Below, in pieces: positions 58,526 through 64,000 of a stretch of 64,000 bases of DNA. The notes under the pieces were generated by a model. It was not told the origin of the DNA. It ran no database searches and saw nothing but the letters and a program-made list of their open reading frames with translations. The position numbers and the translations under genes were made by a program. The stretch is from Apus apus (taxonomy: Eukaryota; Chordata; Aves; Apodiformes; Apodidae), in NCBI RefSeq assembly GCF_020740795.1, contig NC_067285.1:81859342-81923341 (forward strand), in the 5' to 3' direction. Every line of letters begins with the position of its first letter. Position 1 is the first letter of the stretch.

Positions 58526-61500
58526 CTGGAAAGTAAAGAGTTACTAGCCAAGCTGCACCCTTGGAATAGACAGGGCTATTAAAAAGATCACCCAGACATC
58601 ATAACAAAGCCCATTACTTCAAAGGTTTTCCAGATACAAATTCCAACCAGCTTCTGCAGTCATTTTTTACTGGTATCAAGAAGTTTAAAGGATTGTGTTC
58701 AGTTCTTACTAGCATCTTACCTGTTCAAATGACTTCAAACCAGATTCTTTCCCAACCCTCACCATGTCTTCCAGAATGTGTTTTTTGACATCCTGTGGAT
58801 ACAAGAATACATTGTAGAGCTTGAAAACGTTGATGCAAAACAGCTAACTCTGTGGTCAGATATGACTCACCTTGTTTTTGCATAGCTCTTCATATGAGCC
58901 TTCAAATCCCCTTTTCTTGGCCCAGTTGCGCAAAGTCTCAGGATCAGGTACCACAACAGCAACTAAGAAGGCCTGAAAAGGGAAATTTTGTCAAGCTTTT
59001 TTTTTTTTCTTTTTTTAAAGTTAACACTTTACTTCCTACACACTTCTTACTACTTGGTGTTAGGTTTCAGACAGCTGTTCTGGCCGTGCTGTAAAAGTCA
59101 GCAGCTTTCTGCTGCTTGAACACAGGAGTGCAGATCAGAAGCTGGCACTTAAGAGCACTACACTCTTGTTAAGATCCACATTTCAATTTCCACTTGCAAC
59201 AAAATGAACATATTGTTTTGTTTATTTTCCCTGCACTGTTAGCAACTTATGTACGGTCATTAATGATCAGTTAAGTTAATCCAGCTCTACCACCTGGCCT
59301 GAAGCTACATCCAGAAACATGTTATAGAATTGCTGGATTTGAAAGTGAATTCAGAACCCAAATGTGTAACGTTAAAAACAGATTCTAGTCCCAAAGTTTA
59401 GGGTCAGAGGAGGGAGGAAAGGAAGACTCTTCTGCAGTCTCTACTTGTATTAATTTTTTTAATTACCTGAGGAATGCTTACCTGCAAGCTCTCTCCATGG
59501 ACAAACACCTGACCCAGTGCTTCACATCTCAGATACACATTTTCTATTTTCTCTGGTGCTATGTACTCTCCCTGGGCTAGTTTAAATATGTGTTTTTTCC
59601 GGTCAATGATCTTCAACGTACCATTCTGTTGACAGAATTAACACTCAGAAGAGGCACTTCAAGTGAAAATCCAATCTACACAGCTTAAGCATACCACACT
59701 AGTACAGTAAAATTGTACTAGAGCCAGAGTAATGTTTGAGGAAAACAGGCTCTGCACCCATCTAACCTAAACTATTGGTACTGCTAATAGTCTTCTAGCT
59801 CCAGACACACAGATTTATCTACAACAGTAATTATCCTTCTCATAAAAGTACTTCTCTTTCACCTAATTCCTGGTTTTCAATACTAAATATGTTATATTTT
59901 ATTTGTTCAATTACTGCTAATAACTACAGAAGGACATTTCAGCTATGTAAGTTAACTTACTGGTAGCCATTTCCCAATATCTCCTGTATGAAGCCATCCA
60001 TCTTTGTCCAGAGCTTCTGCTGTTTTTTCTGGATCTTTCAAATAGCCACGAAATACATTTGGCCCTTTCACACACACCTGAAAACAGTAATTTGTTAATG
60101 TATGATACTATAAAGGAAATTTAAACTCTATTTGCAATGAATGCTTTCTCCAGTGGTTCTCAATAACCCTCCACTAACAAGAGAAGGTGAAGTTCATGCA
60201 GTACAGAAATCTCTACTCATTGTTTTTGGAGAACATTTTCCATTGGTATAAAGGATAATAAGAAGCAACTGGAAACATCTGTTCTCTTCCAGCCTAGTAG
60301 CAGTGTTCCTACCTGCTATCTGAATAATCTGAATTTATCAGAGGAAACTTATTTGTATGTATCTGAAGAAATTCTGCTGGATCCAGAAATATTACCACTC
60401 AGCCTGGAAATGTGCTCATTTCAGCTTTGGTAAGCAGCAGGAACATTGTGAGAAAAGTAATTATGAAAAAGCTGTATATCAAGCAAATCACACGTTTGTT
60501 GTCCACGAGTAAACCAGTTAATACCTTGGGGCTTAGAGCACTCAAGACTCCTCTACAGAAGAAATGTGCAATTACCTTAAATGGAAGGTTGTCTGGATTT
60601 ATGTACCAAGTAGAAAACTAAAAACAACTTCTCTGGATCTAACTGGATACATGGGAATTATCAGGATCAAAAAAGGTGCTTACATGGTATGAGAAAATGA
60701 CCAACAAGATTAAAGGTTTATAGGTGAAGAGGCTACCAAATAATCAGGTCAGACCTTACAAGTAAAATTAAAACAATTAGTAGAGCATTTGTCAGTAAGA
60801 TAACAGAAAAGTAAAGCAACTAGTCAGGAACATGGAGCAGAGCCTGAAGTATCCAAAGATGGTCCTATATTCAAGTATTTTCTAGTCATTAGAACACCCA
60901 TGCTTGTGTAAGTTTTCTTCAGCGGGGAAAAGGACAGGACCATTGTTATTCAAGGCTCAGCAGGACAATAAAATACCTCCTTAAAAAAAGAGGATAGAGG
61001 CAAGATAAACAAGATTGAAGCAAAACTTAAAGATGCCCACTGCACACAAGTGTTGGGGAATGAGAAGTCTACAAACTCTGAAAGCTCTACACAGGAGTCC
61101 TCAGAAACAAAGGATTCAAGCTGACATATTAGCTTGGGAGTGGCTTGGCATACATGGATGACAGGAGACAAATTCTGGAATAGTATCAGAACTCTAGAAC
61201 AAATCTAGAAGAATAGGATAGAAAACCCAATTTTAAGTTAAGGTCAAATAAATATCAATAGGGGCTTATAAAATACTAGGCCAACTCTTAGTCTAGAGGA
61301 TTAGTACAATTATAAAATGGGCAAGGAACTGGCTACAGAATCTTCAAGCAGTAGTATCAAATCTCAGACTACAGGAAATTACTAATGTAGTTCAGAGACC
61401 AACTACTGAAAAACTCATCCCAAGTATTTTCAGTGCTTACCTCAGTATAAAAATACAGGCATTCTGGTAAAATACAATATAGCAAACAGATGTTATCAAT

Positions 61501-63357
61501 GTGAGAGAGATCAGAGTATTAGTGAGGGTTCTGATGCTTGTGTAGAGATGGTACCAAACAACAGACCTTGGTTTGGTCACAGGTAAGAACCAACTAATTT
61601 CTGGTATAAAACAGCTTATCTGGGAGGATAGGAGCAGAGTAGAACTCTGTCCCAGTCAAGTCAAAGGCTGACTGATCAAAGATTTCATTTGTTATGGCTC
61701 CTACAGTCACAGGAGGGCAGTAGGTGACAACTTTTCTCCATTGAGACAGCAAACCATTTATCTGTATCCTGCCAACTGTCACTAAGCCTTCATCTGCATG
61801 TGAGCATATGCAATTCAGTTTACAAATTTATCCTTCTTGAACATGGATAACTGGCAAAAAATTAAAAACAAGGCTGACAGAACAGAAAATATTGAAAGCT
61901 TACTCTCAGGAAGTACAACTAGAAGTGTTTAATCCAGCAGAAGCTCTGATAGACAATGAGGAGGAAGATCTATTTTAGGCAAAGGATAGTAAGAAACTAT
62001 TCTCTGTCTGTGGGCTTCAGTTCAGTGAAACTGGTTTGCTAAATTAGTAGCAGTTCACACTGAGGAAGTTAGGACCAAAAGACTAAGATGGTACCTGATA
62101 TATTAAGGGGCTACCATATTTATTCAAGTTCAAAGTAACTCCTAATGCAGCAAACCTTCACAGTGAGTGGAAGCAAAGCATTTTTAGAAATTTATTTAAA
62201 AGCTATGTAACAGTTTCTCAGTTGGACAATTGGCCTGCCTCTAGCAGACCAAGCTCTAAAAGCATATTTGAAGAAAAAATTACTGATGAAGACTAAACAT
62301 GGGGTGATAATACAAGACAAAGGAATCTTGACATTGCTTCCCACTTGCAAACAGTTTCACACCACTAAGCCAAATTAAATCCTTAAGTATTTTTGAGAAT
62401 TACAGCTGAATTATTGGTCTCTGGTGTCATCCAAATTACAACCAAAACAAATAAAGATTATATATTGCTTGCAGTCAATTGATTACTTGCTTAAGATACT
62501 TTTGATTTCTCACCCCCAAAATGCCCCAAGGCCTCTCAAAAGCATGAAAGACACCACAGTTAATTTGCTTTAAGGGCTTGGGGAAAATAAAATACTACAT
62601 GGACATCTGTTCAACTTATGTACATAAAGGTCAAGCTATATATATTTTACTTGTAAAAAATATTGAAAAAAACAGTATATAGCATTATATACAAAGTTCC
62701 TCAAAATGTAATTTGTAAAACATACATGTTCAATTTGTGCAGGTTGCAGAAAAAAAGTTCAGAAGAATGTGCAGGCTGTTGTCACAAGTCATTAGCAGCC
62801 TTCCTGGCATTTTATCTCAATTTCTCTTAACAATGCTCCAGCCACTTTAAATCACCTATCTCACACATCACAAGCTAAGTAACAAGCTATATGCATTAGC
62901 TAATCTGCACTTGGCTGTGGGGGTGGGGGGGAAGCCCTCTGATAGCATTTTACTAAAGAATACATGTAGTATGAGGTAGCTTCTCAGCTGTTCTGCAGCT
63001 GTAAGATGGGATGTTGGTCATACAACCATAAATACATAGTAATTTGTTATCCCACAGTAAGCTGCTTTTTGTCTTCTTCAATACACTAATTTCCATCTTG
63101 CTTTTCTAAGTCATTAGCTGACACTGCCTGCATGCAAGACAGGAGTCTGATTTTAGGCCACATTTAGCACTTTTATTAAACTCAGACAGTTCCTTGTTAT
63201 TTCAGGAACACAAAAATGTTTACTAAGAATTCCTAAGAGGCTCATATCGACCTTTTATAGTTACTTACCTCACCCTCTCCTTTGGCAGCAGAGTAATTCA
63301 TTTCTTGTACATCAACAAGCTTGATGATACTGCATGGCATGGGTGCTCCAACATGAC
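58385..63357 (-). CDS. ACSL1: Long-chain acyl-CoA synthetase 1, C-terminal six exons (partial)
   Basis: This enzyme activates long-chain fatty acids to acyl-CoA at the ER and outer mitochondrial membranes. Exons 63269-63357, 59961-60077, 59482-59625, 58871-58972, 58721-58792 and 58385-58525 give 665 bp, about 221 residues of a protein usually near 700; the rest lies beyond the right edge. Visible features are [20 protein letters not shown], the fatty-acyl-CoA synthetase signature [14 protein letters not shown] continuing into [20 protein letters not shown] (adenylate-forming family hinge region and catalytic Lys area), and the C-terminal [17 protein letters not shown]. Assignment to ACSL1 rather than ACSL5/6 rests on close agreement with the ACSL1 sequence as I know it and on position next to CENPU. 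All junctions are phase-consistent, with no disabling change. Confidence 0.95.
58721..58792 (-). CDS. ACSL1: ACSL1 penultimate coding exon
   Basis: This 72 bp exon has acceptor TATCCACAG and donor GTAAGA. It encodes [18 protein letters not shown] and LKSFEQ. Confidence 0.96.
58871..58972 (-). CDS. ACSL1: ACSL1 coding exon, third from end
   Basis: This 102 bp exon has acceptor CCTTTTCAG and donor GTGAGT. It encodes [20 protein letters not shown] and [14 protein letters not shown]. Confidence 0.96.
59482..59625 (-). CDS. ACSL1: ACSL1 coding exon, fourth from end
   Basis: This 144 bp exon has acceptor CTGTCAACAG and donor GTAAGC. It encodes [20 protein letters not shown], then [16 protein letters not shown], and ends HGESLQ. 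Confidence 0.97.
59961..60077 (-). CDS. ACSL1: ACSL1 coding exon, fifth from end
   Basis: This 117 bp exon has acceptor TGTTTTCAG and donor GTAAGT. It encodes [18 protein letters not shown] and [16 protein letters not shown]. Confidence 0.97.
60078..63268. other. ACSL1 intron (3.2 kb), nothing recognised
   Basis: AT-rich with no recognised repeat family. The flanking exons join exactly as in ACSL1 without another exon. Confidence 0.65.
63269..63357 (-). CDS. ACSL1: ACSL1 coding exon, sixth from end
   Basis: This 89 bp exon has acceptor TATTTAATAG and donor GTAAGT. It encodes (G)[16 protein letters not shown] and [13 protein letters not shown]. Confidence 0.96.
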
Positions 63358-64000
63358 CTATTAAATAGAGTAACACTTCAATAATCTGAACTGCTTTTTA
63401 GTCAGGTTCTTAAAGCAATAAGCTGGTTACATGCTAAAGTAAAAAAAGATGGAAAACTGAATGCTGGTAATGCACTACACCAGTATCAGCACAGTAGTAG
63501 CTTAAATTTGCTGAGACTGAAACATTAACTTCAGATATCCCTGGAACATTACAAATTGAACCACGTATTCAGGCTTGCTTTCTTATAATGAGAATCCTCG
63601 CTCTATGGACATATGAAAGTAGCAGAAGTCCAACTGTAGTTTCAATTATCAGTATTATTTCACTTAGGGGACTAGAGATGTAACAACTGACAGAAATTTA
63701 GACTGTTTGATCTAACATTAAAAAAATGCCATTTAATTTTCCAGTGTGGTTTCATACACAGCAAATACCTGTAAAAATTACAAGGGTTGATACTGTGACC
63801 TCCCCTCTCCTATATGCACTTCAGCTTACAAGGACAACGCTATCCTAGCTATTTAGGGGTACAAACTTCAAGGGATCCCTTTCAAAGTTTTTTACTTCTC
63901 TTGAAGAAAAATAGAACTTTATGCTTCATGATAGGTGTACTGCAGACTAATAATGTAATCAGGGACCTCTATAGCATCCTGAAATTTACTAGACAGGCAC
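63358..64000. other. ACSL1 intron, running off the edge
   Basis: No further exon is seen; the upstream exon ending in the GDWTA-like codons must lie beyond the window. Confidence 0.6.

Noticed and set aside
60078-63268. Search for CR1 or other mobile DNA in the long ACSL1 intron
   Set aside because: Some stretches look vaguely repeat-like, but no diagnostic CR1 end or other family signature was found.
1-64000. tRNA, rRNA, CRISPR or bacterial-style operon features
   Set aside because: Nothing of this kind is visible; the window is spliced vertebrate nuclear DNA.

Overview
This 64 kb window is vertebrate nuclear DNA and is almost certainly from a bird. Three things support this: four spliced genes whose proteins read like the avian orthologues, compact introns, and interspersed repeats that are all fragments of CR1, the main LINE family of birds and other sauropsids. 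The gene order and strands (CASP3 minus, PRIMPOL plus, CENPU minus, ACSL1 minus) match the conserved block on human 4q35. I cannot name the species.

Layout: 1 to about 9.4 kb is intergenic, with no gene I can support and a marked pyrimidine-rich stretch at 3.44-5.17 kb. CASP3 (complete coding region, six coding exons, 282 codons) runs leftwards from a CpG island near 22 kb to its stop at 10668. PRIMPOL (complete, twelve coding exons, 572 codons) runs rightwards from the same island and stops at 41503. CASP3 and PRIMPOL are therefore head to head and probably share a bidirectional promoter. CENPU (complete by reading frame, eleven coding exons, 345 codons) runs leftwards from a second CpG island at 53.1-54.1 kb and stops at 42054, tail to tail with PRIMPOL. 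After about 4 kb with a large CR1 copy, the last six coding exons of ACSL1 (stop at 58385) run off the right edge; its 5' part lies outside.

Exon boundaries were set by reading both strands for GT/AG sites, checking that the phase closes at every junction, and comparing translations with the family proteins as I know them. No alignment was run. All junctions close in frame. The weakest calls are the 3' ends of two CENPU exons and the noncoding first exons.

The genes serve separate processes: apoptosis execution (CASP3), repriming of stalled replication forks (PRIMPOL), kinetochore assembly (CENPU) and acyl-CoA synthesis (ACSL1). They are linked by shared promoters or ends rather than by a pathway. 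I found no undescribed system. The items most worth a second look are structural: a GC-rich 20-21 bp minisatellite beside the CASP3/PRIMPOL promoter, two CR1 copies with internal inversions, two clusters of perfect hairpins in introns, a CR1 remnant just upstream of a divergent PRIMPOL exon, and a C-terminal extension on PRIMPOL.
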